Assembly (NCBI RefSeq): GCF_000213655.1 | Contig: NC_015554.1 | Coordinates: 806,001 to 870,000 of the forward strand | DNA from: Alteromonas naphthalenivorans | GTDB taxonomy: Bacteria; Pseudomonadota; Gammaproteobacteria; Enterobacterales; Alteromonadaceae | DNA length: 64,000 nucleotides | Direction: 5' to 3' | In this document: positions 43,109 through 51,838 of the stretch, piece by piece | How the letters are laid out: every line of letters starts with the position of its first letter | How positions within the stretch are numbered: the first letter of the stretch is position 1 | Made by a program: the position numbers and the translations under genes | The notes under the pieces: model-generated | The model's input: only the letters and a program-made list of their open reading frames with translations | Told to the model about the DNA's origin: nothing | The model's database searches: none

Positions 43109-45829
43109 TTAAATCTCAGACAGCATTTCTTTCATTCTATTGTAATCCGCACGCTGCTGGTTGCCTTTGGGAATGATTAGTCTTAATACGCCTTTAGCAG
43201 TATTCTTGTCATTTGAATCAAGGAGGGTTTTAGTGTAAATCATTGCAATTTCAAAACTATCACGCTGCTTGGAGTAAAGAGACTCTGCTAACGCTAATGC
43301 TTCATTAGTTTTATTGCTAGCAACAAGACTTTTTATATATGTATCTATGACTGCTATTTCATCCGGCGCTTTATTATAGGCTTTTTGAGCTAGTTCTAGA
43401 GCCGATTTATTTTCCCCAATTTTGAGCAATAGCCATGCATGGTTATTAAGAGAACTTGTAGATGATAATCCATTATTATTTAAAAATTCATAGTGCTTTA
43501 TAGCTTTGCTAGGAGAGCTGTTGAAAAGAAATTCTGCTAAACGCATTCTCACAACAATATCTTTTGGATAAACGTCTAAATGTTTAAGTGCAAACTTTTC
43601 TGCTTGAGCCAGCTGCTGGTTAGCGTAGTAACTTTGCATTAAATATATAGCTGACTCCGTGGAATTGCTCATTCTGTAAGCATCAGAAAAAAAGGCTATA
43701 GCTTGCGAGTATTGTTTGTCTATCGCGAGAGTTTGCCCTTTAAACTTCTTCCAAACAGGCATAGCTTTAGTTTTAACAGAACACGACTCTAAGGATTTTA
43801 TAGCTTCGGAATTTTGATTGTTTTTTAGAAGGTATCTAACTTTTAATAACTTAAGTGTTTCAGAGTCTTCTTCATCTAGTTGATTCTGTGCTTCATTTAT
43901 GGATGAGATTGCAAATCTCCAGTCTTTATCAAGATCTGCTAAAGACAGAGCCCTTAAAAGGTACTTTTTCGAAATACCTGTAGATTCTTTCCACTCCGCC
44001 AAGGTTTCTTTTGCATTTTTTAGTTCTTTAACAGATAAGTACAAGACTGTTTTTAATTCAAAAATTTCATCGCTTTCAGAGGTTGTATCACTCTTCGCTT
44101 GTTCCCACTTATCAATTGTTGCTATCGCCCTTTCGAATTGGCTAGCCGATGCTTGAGTGAATGCTAAATCTAACGTTGGAGTAAGGTATTTTTGCCCATC
44201 ATTATCGTTGTAAACCGAAGTCAAAAACTTGAGGGTGCTTTCCTTTTCGCTGTCATTAGCAGAGCTATTAACCAATAGTTTTACTGCCCACGGAGAGTAA
44301 AAGTTATTGGATATAGTTTCTTTCAAAAGCTGATGAGCTTTAGGCTTGTTTCCATCCTGAAGTAAAGCAAGGGCTCTATATGAATTCAAAAGAGGATGGT
44401 TGGGCGATATTTCTTCAATAGTATCGATGGCTTCATCTATTTTTTCTGAGTCACCAATTTTGACCAAGGCTGCGAGCTTCAATATCAGTAATTTTTCGTC
44501 ATTAGGCGCTTCAGTTAACCACTCATCTAAATAATCAATAGCGGTTTGTTCTTCATTACTCGAAATCAAACTAACGATCAGTACGGCTCTTTGTTGCGTA
44601 TTTTGAGAAGAGTTCTCAAAGCTTGATGTTAAGGACGATGAGTCAATTTGTCCTACTGATTTGAGGTAAGTATCTAAGGTATAGTTAATATCTTTATCTG
44701 AAAATTTTTCTTTTTTAAGCACGCTCAGTAATGAATCTGACTCTGCTGTCTCCCCAGTTGCTCTCAAGGATCTCGCTAAGTTAAGTAACAACGGTAGTGT
44801 AGAGTCATTAACTTCTAAGCCTTTAGATGAGTTATATGCTTCTAAAGGATCGCCTAGCATTAGCTTAGTGGCTGTTATATAGCGGTATATTGGGTGCGTA
44901 TCAGGAATTTTATCTTCGATTTTCTCGAAGTGATTATATGCTTTTTCAAAATTGCCGAGTTGATAGCTAGTTAATGCACTTGTCAGCCTTGCCTCAAATG
45001 AGTCCAACCCCCTAGATGTTGCCAACTCTAATTCCTGTTCGGCAGCAGCGAAGTTGCCCGCCTCAAAATTGATACTCCCCTTTATTAGCATTGCGATAGG
45101 GTTATCTTTGTTTGCCTTTGACAGTAAGTCAGCGTAGTAGTCGGCTTTCTCTAATGAATGCGCTTTATAAAAGGAAATAGCCGCTAACACTATAACCTGG
45201 GTATCGAACGGTCTCAGGGTGTGTAAATGGTCAAAAATTATCGATGAAGACTTGAAGTCACCGGTAGAATAATAAAATCTAGCAGCTAGTAATTGTTGAA
45301 TAAAGGTGTGTTGGCCTATCGTACTTTCATCGATAAAAGCGTCGAGTTCGTTTAGTCTATTTTGATTAAGGAGAGGGTAAAGGTTTTTAAATAGCGCTGA
45401 TTTCACTTCGCTGTTTTGGCGCTGACCTGAAAATGATAAAAGATCTTGGGCTAAATGATGAGCCTCTGAACCTGGGGTTAGTTTATTTGCCAACGAGTAT
45501 AAAGATGTATAGCTTTCTGACAGAAATAGAATTTCCATTACTATTCGATCTACAGATTTGCTATTTTCTTCCGCTGTGTTCTCTAAATACTTGTTTACTT
45601 CTTTCTCAGCAAAATCGTATTTTCCTTGATACAAATATGCCTTGGCAAGTAAATATCTTTGATTCGCATCTTGTGGAGAGGATTTGACGGCTCCTCTGAG
45701 TTTCACAACTGAAGAGGCTAATTCTGTAGACGATAATTCAGGGGAGATAGACGTTACAGGTTCTTTATTGCTACTCGGTGTACAAGCAAAAAGACAACAA
45801 GAAATCAGTATAGGTGATAAATATTTCAT
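43109..45829 (-). CDS. prsT: PEP-CTERM system TPR-repeat lipoprotein PrsT
   Basis: A 906-residue lipoprotein with lipobox LFAC (Cys16), followed almost entirely by tetratricopeptide-like helical repeats (for example DANQRYLLAKAYLYQGKYDF and SLNNHAWLLLKIGENKSALE). Length, lipobox and position match the PrsT family that accompanies exosortase A. It probably acts as a periplasmic scaffold for polymer or PEP-CTERM protein secretion. It is separated from the PEP-CTERM gene upstream by a strong terminator, so it needs its own promoter. Confidence 0.92.
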   Translation of the reverse strand: MKYLSPILISCCLFACTPSSNKEPVTSISPELSSTELASSVVKLRGAVKSSPQDANQRYLLAKAYLYQGKYDFAEKEVNKYLENTAEENSKSVDRIVMEILFLSESYTSLYSLANKLTPGSEAHHLAQDLLSFSGQRQNSEVKSALFKNLYPLLNQNRLNELDAFIDESTIGQHTFIQQLLAARFYYSTGDFKSSSIIFDHLHTLRPFDTQVIVLAAISFYKAHSLEKADYYADLLSKANKDNPIAMLIKGSINFEAGNFAAAEQELELATSRGLDSFEARLTSALTSYQLGNFEKAYNHFEKIEDKIPDTHPIYRYITATKLMLGDPLEAYNSSKGLEVNDSTLPLLLNLARSLRATGETAESDSLLSVLKKEKFSDKDINYTLDTYLKSVGQIDSSSLTSSFENSSQNTQQRAVLIVSLISSNEEQTAIDYLDEWLTEAPNDEKLLILKLAALVKIGDSEKIDEAIDTIEEISPNHPLLNSYRALALLQDGNKPKAHQLLKETISNNFYSPWAVKLLVNSSANDSEKESTLKFLTSVYNDNDGQKYLTPTLDLAFTQASASQFERAIATIDKWEQAKSDTTSESDEIFELKTVLYLSVKELKNAKETLAEWKESTGISKKYLLRALSLADLDKDWRFAISSINEAQNQLDEEDSETLKLLKVRYLLKNNQNSEAIKSLESCSVKTKAMPVWKKFKGQTLAIDKQYSQAIAFFSDAYRMSNSTESAIYLMQSYYANQQLAQAEKFALKHLDVYPKDIVVRMRLAEFLFNSSPSKAIKHYEFLNNNGLSSTSSLNNHAWLLLKIGENKSALELAQKAYNKAPDEIAVIDTYIKSLVASNKTNEALALAESLYSKQRDSFEIAMIYTKTLLDSNDKNTAKGVLRLIIPKGNQQRADYNRMKEMLSEI

Positions 45830-45912
45830 TTTCTTCCCTGAATAATTTTTTTCAATGTTGGTTTAAAACATTGCATATTGCAATAGATAGTTAGTTCTAT
45901 TTGCAAATAGGA

Positions 45913-45945
45913 CAAAAAAAAAGCGACCTTCCGGTCGCTTTTACA
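45913..45945 (-). terminator. Strong intrinsic terminator after the PEP-CTERM gene
   Basis: AAGCGACC (45921-45928), loop TTCC, GGTCGCTT (45933-45940). On the minus strand the stem is followed by a run of T (complement of A at 45914-45922). It ends the PEP-CTERM transcript and isolates it from prsT. Confidence 0.9.
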
Positions 45946-45966
45946 AAAATACATTAAGCTCTATAA

Positions 45967-46866
45967 TTAAGCTTTTTTAACTCTACGCAATCCAGCAAGA
46001 CCAATTAAACCTAGGCCCATCATTGCTATTGAAGCAGGAGATGAAACTTGGATTTCAAGGTTAGCACTTGGAAGAGTAGTTGTACGCGTTAAGAAAACTT
46101 CGTTATCGTAGTCATCTAAATCGATGCCTAAAGAAGTCAAAACATCAGTTTCAAAACTAGTTACAGCGAAACCTTGATCAGTAGGAGCTTGAGTCGCATC
46201 AGTGATCTCTGCAGTAATGGTTGCACCATACTGGCTCGGGTCATTATTAGCTACAACTGCTGCTAAATCAGAATCACCATTGAAAGATGGATCCAAGAAG
46301 AACAAGTTAGCTAAAACTGTTTCTATTTCAGCAAAAAGAGAAAGGTTAACACCACCGCCAGCATTAAATGTAGAACCCGTCAATGAAAGTGTCATTGCAC
46401 TTACTGGGTCCACGCCATCTGTAACGTCGTCGTCAAAATACATGTTGAAGAAACCACCAACGAATTGAGCAGCTAAAACTTCACCATCATCAAACACACC
46501 GTTTGCAACTACGTCGTCACTGATACCAGCATAACCCCAAAGTTTATAATCAAACGTTAGACTCCATGCATCTGTAAAGAATTCATCTGAACCTGTATCA
46601 GGGTTTAAAAGACCTACTTCACCTACAGCGCTATCAAAAACTAGTGTGCCATTTTGGATACCGTCGCCTTCTAGATCTAAATAAGTAGAAACAGGCTGAA
46701 GATCGTTGAATGTGAATGCGTCAAAGGTGTATGTGAAACCATCAGCATCACCAAAAGGTACGCCGCTATCGTTGTCACCCGAGTTTACATACAATGGTGC
46801 TGCAGAAGCCATTGCTGTGCTTCCTGCTAAAACCACACCTGCAAAAATTTTAGTTAGCTTGTTCAT
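45967..46866 (-). CDS. PEP-CTERM-type exported protein, candidate exosortase A substrate
   Basis: A 299-residue secreted protein with signal peptide MNKLTKIFAGVVLAGSTAMA (cleavage after ASA), an acidic Asp/Asn-rich body, and a C-terminal sorting signal: short motif VSSPAS, hydrophobic helix IAMMGLGLIGLAGL and basic tail RRVKKA. The tripartite layout is that of PEP-CTERM, but Ser-Ser-Pro replaces Pro-Glu-Pro, a variant seen in marine gammaproteobacteria as far as I recall. Exosortase A (20965-22338) would recognise it. Transcription is from a sigma-54 promoter about 50-67 bases upstream and ends at a strong terminator, so it is a single-gene unit. Confidence 0.88.
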   Translation of the reverse strand: MNKLTKIFAGVVLAGSTAMASAAPLYVNSGDNDSGVPFGDADGFTYTFDAFTFNDLQPVSTYLDLEGDGIQNGTLVFDSAVGEVGLLNPDTGSDEFFTDAWSLTFDYKLWGYAGISDDVVANGVFDDGEVLAAQFVGGFFNMYFDDDVTDGVDPVSAMTLSLTGSTFNAGGGVNLSLFAEIETVLANLFFLDPSFNGDSDLAAVVANNDPSQYGATITAEITDATQAPTDQGFAVTSFETDVLTSLGIDLDDYDNEVFLTRTTTLPSANLEIQVSSPASIAMMGLGLIGLAGLRRVKKA

Positions 46867-46915
46867 GTCGCCTCCGTTTGAACAAAACGATTTATAGGAT
46901 ATTACGGATACAATT

Positions 46916-46933
46916 AAGCTTAAAACGTGCCAA
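46916..46933 (-). promoter_or_regulatory. Sigma-54 promoter of the PEP-CTERM gene
   Basis: On the minus strand this reads TTGGCACGTTTTAAGCTT: a perfect TTGGCACG -24 block and a GC at -12 with the obligatory 10-base spacing (GG-N10-GC). Transcription would start near 46906, giving a 5' leader of about 40 bases. In exosortase A species PEP-CTERM genes are known to depend on RpoN with the PrsK/PrsR pair; those regulators are not in this window. Confidence 0.85.
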
Positions 46934-47031
46934 CTGTTTAAGGGTTTGAAAATTATGGTTTTTTTATTTTTCTAAAGTTTAGGTATTTATGTTTTGTAAA
47001 AAACATCGACACCGTTAGCCCTGCACTATCT

Positions 47032-47886
47032 TTAGCTCAGTACTATCTTTCTGGCAATCTTCAGTTTTAATTTTTGTAATAGGCTCTTATTACCGTATCT
47101 TAAATTTGTCACTTTGAATTTATTGCGGTAAGCGTCAAAATGTATACCTTTTGGGGCGCTCAACACTTCTCCACGATTCAAAAGAATCTTAAGTGCGTTT
47201 GTAGCGGCAACGCCTGCACAAAGTTTCACTGCCATAGGCGTTGACGGGCCACGTTTTTCTTTAAAGTTAGCTGCATCAGGCACTACTAAGTAGTCCCTTT
47301 GGAGCATTTTGGGTGAAAGCCCTACCAAAAATTTTAAACATTTCTCATTTTCTTCATCGCTATCAATTATGTCGAAGTAGTTATCAAATGACATACTTTC
47401 CGCAGTAAAACATATTACAGAAGTACCCATACCAAGAGGTGCTGCAGTGATTGCAGGAATTCGATTTTTTTGACAGTAGCTAAATACTTGTCTTCTTATA
47501 TCAATTACAAAGAAATCTAAGCTATCTATATATATGTCGACGTCTGATAGGAATTCGGCAACATTATCCGGATGTACTCCATCTGGAAAAACGTCAATAG
47601 CGCAGTTAGGATTTATATCTTTAAGTACACGTTCAAGAACCTGTACTTTGGGTTCATCTAGCGTAGATGCGAACGCGCCCGCCTGACGGTTCATATTGTG
47701 AATTTCAAAAGTATCAAAATCTGAAACAGAGAATCTCTCAATTCCGAGTCGTGCCAATGTAACCGCGTGCTCAAAACCTACACCACCAGCGCCAGCGATA
47801 GCCACTTTTTTTGTTTTTATAACATGCTGTTCGCTTTCAGTTAGCCACCCAATGTTTCTAGAAAAAGCTTTTGAATAATCGAACAT
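47032..47886 (-). CDS. ThiF/MoeB/HesA-like E1-type adenylyltransferase
   Basis: A 284-residue protein of the ThiF superfamily, which activates carboxylates by adenylation. It shows the nucleotide-binding GAGGVG (residues 32-37), SDFDTFEIHNMNRQ (Asp and Arg of the ATP site), a conserved Lys80, and DIYIDSLDFFVIDIRRQVF followed by IPAITAAPLGMG. The paired CxxC zinc ligands of MoeB/ThiF are absent, and no obvious catalytic Cys follows, so it may stop at adenylation or act on an unusual partner. It begins 9 bases after the acyltransferase stop; the two form one unit. Confidence 0.85.
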   Translation of the reverse strand: MFDYSKAFSRNIGWLTESEQHVIKTKKVAIAGAGGVGFEHAVTLARLGIERFSVSDFDTFEIHNMNRQAGAFASTLDEPKVQVLERVLKDINPNCAIDVFPDGVHPDNVAEFLSDVDIYIDSLDFFVIDIRRQVFSYCQKNRIPAITAAPLGMGTSVICFTAESMSFDNYFDIIDSDEENEKCLKFLVGLSPKMLQRDYLVVPDAANFKEKRGPSTPMAVKLCAGVAATNALKILLNRGEVLSAPKGIHFDAYRNKFKVTNLRYGNKSLLQKLKLKIARKIVLS

Positions 47887-47895
47887 AATCGTATG

Positions 47896-48720
47896 TCATC
47901 CTTTAGGGTATTTATTAACTGACTCTTGAATGTCATCAAGCATTATTCTGAAATTAGGTCTTAGATTTTGATAAAGCAATGTGGGATTAATATAAAAAGG
48001 TGCACGTTTGCCATGATATTCAACTACAGGACCGATTTGCTCAAATTGAATACCAATAAAGCGCATGCTGCGAGCGAGCCTAGGTTCCATCATTACATAG
48101 GTGTGTTTGATATCGTTGTGCATGACAAGAGCCGCAGCAGAGAAATATAAGCCAATTGCAATAAACGGAAAACAGCGAAGTTCGTCTTCTGAATACGTAT
48201 ATTGGTTGATAACACCGGTTGCAGCACCTTGATATTGGTCCATTACACGTTTTCGAAACTCTTTTGGAACGGCAAGTCGCGATATTTCGCATACCTGGCG
48301 CCGTTCAAAGTTTGTTGGATTTAGTGTTTCGTGGGTTATTGAATTAAGGCAATATTTTTCAATTGGCAACTGCTGATGACTTTCTTGGGGCATAACTAAG
48401 CGCACAGTACCAGCATAGTGTTCTGAACCTTTGTGCTTAACTAAACAAGGTGTAGAAAAAACATCAAACTCATCTTTTTCTTGAAAATCTTCTTTCAGAG
48501 GCTCAAAACCAAGTTCTTCACAGTAAACATTATGTCGAATTTTATAGCTTTCAGCCTTTAAACCTTCTTGTTGTGCCACTATAGGATCGAGATAAGTTGA
48601 AAAGTGCTTTGAGATGAAGTTAGCTTCACGCAATTTTTCATAGCCACCCAAAAGCTTGCCTACTTTTGATGTTGGGCCAACTATTTTTTTCACCTTTGCA
48701 AGGAATGATTTTGAAGCCAC
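47896..48720 (-). CDS. PEP-CTERM/exosortase-associated acyltransferase (AHL-synthase-like)
   Basis: A 274-residue protein with LuxI/autoinducer-synthase fold features: YKIRHNVYCEELGFE near residue 60, DEFDVFSTPCLVKH, GTVRLVMP, and CEISRLAVPKEFRKR. These correspond to the conserved Arg, Asp-x-x-Asp, Arg and Glu/Arg positions of acyl-homoserine-lactone synthases. The family is recurrently linked to exosortase loci and of unknown product. The adjacent ThiF-like gene suggests the acyl product or acceptor is further activated. Confidence 0.85.
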   Translation of the reverse strand: MASKSFLAKVKKIVGPTSKVGKLLGGYEKLREANFISKHFSTYLDPIVAQQEGLKAESYKIRHNVYCEELGFEPLKEDFQEKDEFDVFSTPCLVKHKGSEHYAGTVRLVMPQESHQQLPIEKYCLNSITHETLNPTNFERRQVCEISRLAVPKEFRKRVMDQYQGAATGVINQYTYSEDELRCFPFIAIGLYFSAAALVMHNDIKHTYVMMEPRLARSMRFIGIQFEQIGPVVEYHGKRAPFYINPTLLYQNLRPNFRIMLDDIQESVNKYPKG

Positions 48721-48803
48721 TTTAACTGCTCTTCCGTTATAAAATTGTTAATAACATACCTGATTTTAGCAGATGCTAGCACTCTTTTAATTTAATCTTT
48801 GTG

Positions 48804-49556
48804 CTAATTACCAAATATAAGATACTTCAATAAAGCCATATATTCATAAAAAGCTTTTCTAATATTGTCTAGTGAAGAAGCCGATGGCATGGTAACAAAA
48901 GGCTTTAGCTCCCCAGAGCTTTTGAAGTCGACCCCTTTAACTTTAGCCTGAATATTTGCATCGGCTAACATTATCGCTACGCGTTTTTGATGAGTGGCAC
49001 TTGTAACGGCTAAAATTTTCACATCCGCAAAGCTTCTCTTTAAAGCATTAATCTCTGTGAATGTACTTGTCCCTTCATTTAATATAACGATGCCGTCTGC
49101 TGACATACCTAGTGATATCAATAATTCTTGGGCTTTAATGGCATAGTTTACCGTTTCATCTAACAGAAAATTTCCACCCGTTAATATGATAGGGATTTGA
49201 TGCTGCTCAGACAAAATTTTAGCTTGAAGCAAACGTTGTAAAGAGCATTCATTCCAGCGTGAAATTTCAGGAACCGAACCGTTTGTAGCGTAGTAGCACG
49301 CTGGAGTCCAGATAAATTCTGGAGTCTCAAGTTGCTCACTTTCGTCGGTAAACCCGAACTCAAGGGGGTATAAAATAATACTAGAAACCCAGCTCTGTGA
49401 GAAAATCACCAGAGACAGAAAAGTAATTGATATCATTAATTTTGCAGAATTTAACTTTGAAGAATAAAGTAGCCAAAGTCCTGCAGCAGAAAACGCTGTA
49501 ATTAAACAGAGCGGCGAGATGATAAAGAAGGTAATCTCACGAAAGAAGTTTATCAT
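48804..49556 (-). CDS. YdcF/ElyC/SanA-family (DUF218) membrane protein
   Basis: A 250-residue protein with two N-terminal helices (about residues 8-31 and 40-58) and a DUF218 domain: IPIILTGGNFLLDETVNYAI, AQELLISLGMSADGIVILNE, and ILAVTSATHQKRVAIMLADA. The family is linked to envelope polysaccharide and lipid-carrier homeostasis. It is divergent from the secreted protease gene and lies 83 bases upstream of the acyltransferase gene on the same strand. Confidence 0.82.
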   Translation of the reverse strand: MINFFREITFFIISPLCLITAFSAAGLWLLYSSKLNSAKLMISITFLSLVIFSQSWVSSIILYPLEFGFTDESEQLETPEFIWTPACYYATNGSVPEISRWNECSLQRLLQAKILSEQHQIPIILTGGNFLLDETVNYAIKAQELLISLGMSADGIVILNEGTSTFTEINALKRSFADVKILAVTSATHQKRVAIMLADANIQAKVKGVDFKSSGELKPFVTMPSASSLDNIRKAFYEYMALLKYLIFGN

Positions 49557-49607
49557 TTGCGTTGTTTGTAATAGACAAATTATGAAACGTGTTTTAAGGA
49601 AAGTAAC

Positions 49608-50390
49608 ATGAAAAATATTGTAAGACTTCTTCTTTTTTCTTTCGCTGTTCTAACCACCTCTGGCTTTTATTGCAATGCCAATGATAATTCCTTTTTTCCT
49701 GATGTCGTTAAAGAAGTCACGAAAGGTACGGTAGCAATTGCGATCAATGCCCCGATAAAACATACTGCGCCGCGAATATTAGGTACTGGCTTTGTAGTCG
49801 GGGAGGGAAAATATGTGGTAACTAATTACCATGTAGTTTCAGAGCCTCTAGACCCAACCATTGTTGAAGATTATGTTGTTTTGAGTGGTGAGGGCAAGAA
49901 AGTTAAGATGCTAAAAGGGACTGTTGAATATATCGATCCTCAACACGACATCGCCCTAATCGTTCTTTCTGAACCTTTAACGCCCTTAGTATTAGCGGAT
50001 GAAAGCTTATTGCCAGCAGGCACTGAAATAGCGTTCACTGGTTTTCCAATTGGTGCAATACTTGGGCTCTTCCCAGCCACACATAGAGGCTATATTTCGG
50101 CTTTAACACCAGATGCTATCCCTGCAAAAAATTCAGACCAACTAACGCTGGAAATGATGAAAAGACTGCTGGATACTAGTAAAATTTATCAACTAGATGC
50201 TACCGCTTACCCAGGCAACAGTGGAAGCCCCGTTTATGATATCCATTCTGGAAAAGTCGTGGGAATTATTAACAAAGTCATCGTAAAGGACACCAAAGAG
50301 AGCGCTCTTTCTACTCCTTCTGGTATTTCTTATGCTATTCCAGTGATGTTTATTCAACAATTGATATCTAGGGCAGAGGGAAAACAATAA
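49608..50390 (+). CDS. Secreted trypsin-like serine protease
   Basis: A 260-residue exported protease: signal peptide (IVRLLLFSFAVLTTSGFYCN), then a chymotrypsin-like domain with His75 (VTNYHVV), Asp114 (PQHDIAL) and Ser205 (YPGNSGSP). No PDZ domain, so it is DegP-like only in the catalytic domain. AAGGAA sits 6 bases before the ATG. It lies inside the exosortase region and could process PEP-CTERM or matrix proteins; the target is not known. Confidence 0.88.
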   Translation: MKNIVRLLLFSFAVLTTSGFYCNANDNSFFPDVVKEVTKGTVAIAINAPIKHTAPRILGTGFVVGEGKYVVTNYHVVSEPLDPTIVEDYVVLSGEGKKVKMLKGTVEYIDPQHDIALIVLSEPLTPLVLADESLLPAGTEIAFTGFPIGAILGLFPATHRGYISALTPDAIPAKNSDQLTLEMMKRLLDTSKIYQLDATAYPGNSGSPVYDIHSGKVVGIINKVIVKDTKESALSTPSGISYAIPVMFIQQLISRAEGKQ

Positions 50391-50416
50391 GCCCTTATTT
50401 GGCTCACGTTTCTATT

Positions 50417-50479
50417 ACACTGTGATTCAAAATTATGGTATTGAGACTAAAATTTTCGGTTTCAAATCACAGTGTTTTT
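50417..50479 (+). terminator. Long hairpin after the protease gene
   Basis: ACACTGTGATT (50417-50427) pairs with AATCACAGTGT (50465-50475), followed by TTTTT. The loop is 37 bases and may contain a second AT-rich stem. It looks like a terminator for the protease gene, and could also attenuate the next two genes because its right arm reaches into their leader. Confidence 0.55.
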
Positions 50480-50486
50480 GGTCCAT

Positions 50487-50804
50487 ATGAAACGGCTAAA
50501 CGTAAACATTGAACTTGACTTAAAAGCACTTCTGCCGCAAGTTAAACTATCTAAACTTCAATTGGTTTATTGTGATTTCGTTTTTACTCGAGTGCTAGCA
50601 TTAAATCACAAACTTATACCGTCTAATTTTCGCAATTTTGCCACTAATTTAGCCTTCATAAGAGGTCACTTGCTCAAGATGCCACTTCGTATTTTGCTAA
50701 AGCATAGTGCGAAAAAAATGAGTCGCTATATGACAGAGTTGCTTGTTGGAAATATAGACAAAAAAACAGATCAAAAGACGATTTATCTTAAAGGACTTTT
50801 ATGA
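50487..50804 (+). CDS. Small protein translationally coupled to the epimerase
   Basis: A 105-residue protein, [20 protein letters not shown]..., basic, with no recognised domain, signal or membrane helix. The stop overlaps the epimerase start as ATGA (50801-50804), which supports it being a real translated gene. A GTG at 50472 in the same frame is an alternative start but lies inside the hairpin arm. Function unknown. Confidence 0.55.
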   Translation: MKRLNVNIELDLKALLPQVKLSKLQLVYCDFVFTRVLALNHKLIPSNFRNFATNLAFIRGHLLKMPLRILLKHSAKKMSRYMTELLVGNIDKKTDQKTIYLKGLL

Positions 50805-51817
50805 AAATTCTGGTTACCGGCGCTGCAGGCTTCATTGGTGCAGCCGTTTCTCAATATTTAATTAATCGCGGTGACGATGTTGTTGGAATTGACAACATTA
50901 ACGATTATTACGATATCGCGCTTAAACATGCCAGGCTTGAGCAAGTTCAAAATTCAGCGGCAGGTGAACGCTTTACATTTATTAAGATGGGTGTTGAAGA
51001 TCGCCCTGAAATGGCAGCCTTATTCGAAGACCAAAAGTTCGATAAAGTGGTGCACTTAGCGGCGCAGGCAGGGGTACGGTATTCAATTGAAAACCCTAAT
51101 GCTTATGTAGATGCCAACTTAGTTGGCTTTATGAACATCCTTGAGGGATGTCGCCATAATAAAGTAGGTCATTTGGTTTATGCATCATCAAGTTCTGTTT
51201 ATGGTGCTAATGAAACAATGCCGTTCTCAGAGCAGCATAATGTCGATCACCAAGTAAGCTTATACGCAGCGTCGAAAAAAGCGAACGAGCTAATGGCGCA
51301 TACGTACAGCCATTTATACAACTTACCTACTACTGGATTACGTTTCTTTACGGTTTATGGCCCTTGGGGTCGCCCTGATATGGCGCTGTTTAAATTTACT
51401 AAAGCCATACTGGAAGGCAAAACCATTCAGGTATACAACTTCGGTAACCACAGACGAGATTTCACCTACATTGATGATATCGTTGAAGGGGTTATTCGCT
51501 CATTAGATAACGTGGCTAAGCCAAACGAAAGTTGGGATGCAAGCGCGCCAGATCCTAGCTCTAGTAAAGCGCCTTACAAGGTTTATAACATTGGTGCACA
51601 AACACCAGTGCATTTGCTTAAATTTATCGAAACCTTAGAAGCGTCACTGGGTGTTGAGGCGAAAAAAGAGCTTTTACCATTACAACCTGGTGATGTTCCA
51701 GATACCTATGCAGATGTATCATCATTGGTTAATGACACAGGCTATAAACCGTCTACGTCTATCGATGTTGGTGTTAAGAATTTTGTAGATTGGTACAAAG
51801 ACTTTTACAACATCTAG
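50801..51817 (+). CDS. NAD-dependent nucleotide-sugar epimerase (UDP-glucuronate 4-epimerase-like)
   Basis: A 338-residue short-chain dehydrogenase/reductase-type enzyme: nucleotide-binding TGAAGFIG (6-13), [39 protein letters not shown] and the catalytic Tyr155/Lys159 (YAASK). This pattern is that of the UDP-glucuronate/UDP-galacturonate 4-epimerase group. It would supply an acidic sugar nucleotide for the polymer. The right-hand boundary of the polysaccharide locus is about here. Confidence 0.92.
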   Translation: MKILVTGAAGFIGAAVSQYLINRGDDVVGIDNINDYYDIALKHARLEQVQNSAAGERFTFIKMGVEDRPEMAALFEDQKFDKVVHLAAQAGVRYSIENPNAYVDANLVGFMNILEGCRHNKVGHLVYASSSSVYGANETMPFSEQHNVDHQVSLYAASKKANELMAHTYSHLYNLPTTGLRFFTVYGPWGRPDMALFKFTKAILEGKTIQVYNFGNHRRDFTYIDDIVEGVIRSLDNVAKPNESWDASAPDPSSSKAPYKVYNIGAQTPVHLLKFIETLEASLGVEAKKELLPLQPGDVPDTYADVSSLVNDTGYKPSTSIDVGVKNFVDWYKDFYNI

Positions 51818-51838
51818 AAATCCAGACTAAAAGAACTC

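Noticed and set aside
13496..51817. Whole polysaccharide locus considered as a prophage or mobile island
   Set aside because: No integrase, transposase, flanking tRNA or direct repeats were seen. The AT-rich middle suggests cassette exchange by recombination in the conserved flanks instead.
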